From Zygnema cylindricum (lineage: Eukaryota > Streptophyta > Zygnematophyceae > Zygnematales > Zygnemataceae), in NCBI GenBank assembly GCA_037447655.1, contig JBBHKE010002440.1, forward strand, positions 1 through 62,000: DNA of 62,000 nucleotides. Direction: 5' to 3'. The notes under the pieces are model-generated. The model was not told the origin of the DNA, did no database searches, and saw only the letters and a program-made list of their open reading frames with translations. Shown one piece after another: positions 61,881 to 62,000 of this stretch; the first letter of the stretch is position 1; each line of letters starts with the position of its first letter. Position numbers and translations under genes: made by a program.

Positions 61881-62000
61881 TGCCACGCTGGATGAAGGTC
61901 AACCGAAAATATCCTCGCACTGACATCCACCGACCTTCAAAGTTTGCCGCGTCTTTTTGCCATTCCATTTTGAAATTTTGATTTCCATTTTAAAAATCAA
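61881..62000. other. Right flank, nothing recognised
   Basis: About 120 bases beyond the copia target duplication show no feature. Confidence 0.6.

Overview
The window is nuclear DNA of a streptophyte: a land plant or a streptophyte alga that I cannot name. The evidence is a spliced gene for the stromal (plastid) Hsp70, the 3' end of a ClpR-type plastid Clp gene, two exons of a TEBICHI/DNA polymerase theta gene, and a Ty1/copia element of plant type. The DNA is AT-rich, with GT-AG introns and very many small repeats. Genes take up only a small part of it.

Layout. 1-3649 (+): the last three exons of a ClpR gene, with a 3-kb intron full of simple repeats. 3650-8046: no recognised gene, only GA-rich tracts and a decayed dispersed repeat. 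8047-22428 (-): a complete 16-exon stromal Hsp70 gene (734 codons deduced by splicing); its 5.7-kb intron 10 is packed with transposon-derived repeats. 22429-27739: intergenic, with small inverted-repeat elements and a large foldback. 27740-30297 and 33604-36162: a 2.56-kb block present twice in direct orientation and almost identical. It encloses 3.3 kb that carries one complete exon and a second, apparently truncated exon of a TEBICHI gene; no other part of that gene is visible. 36161-37709: three TA-flanked MITEs. 38106-39374 (+): an unrecognised 422-residue Ser-rich protein behind a long CT repeat. 39375-47648: no gene I can name. 47649-52890 (-): a complete 8-exon ZUFSP/ZUP1-type deubiquitinase gene (690 residues). 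52891-55505: intergenic. 55511-61875: a full-length but dead Ty1/copia element on the minus strand, with LTRs and a 5-bp target duplication.

The genes do not form one pathway. Hsp70 (stromal folding and import) and ClpR (stromal Clp protease core) both belong to plastid protein quality control. ZUFSP (K63-ubiquitin) and TEBICHI (theta-mediated end joining) both belong to genome maintenance.

The two most notable observations are the TEBICHI fragment sandwiched between near-identical direct repeats, which is either a recent insertion (for example of a circular DNA) or an assembly join, and an abundant MITE family with TACACCG ends. At least ten copies of that family can be read by eye, one of them only seven bases from an Hsp70 splice donor.
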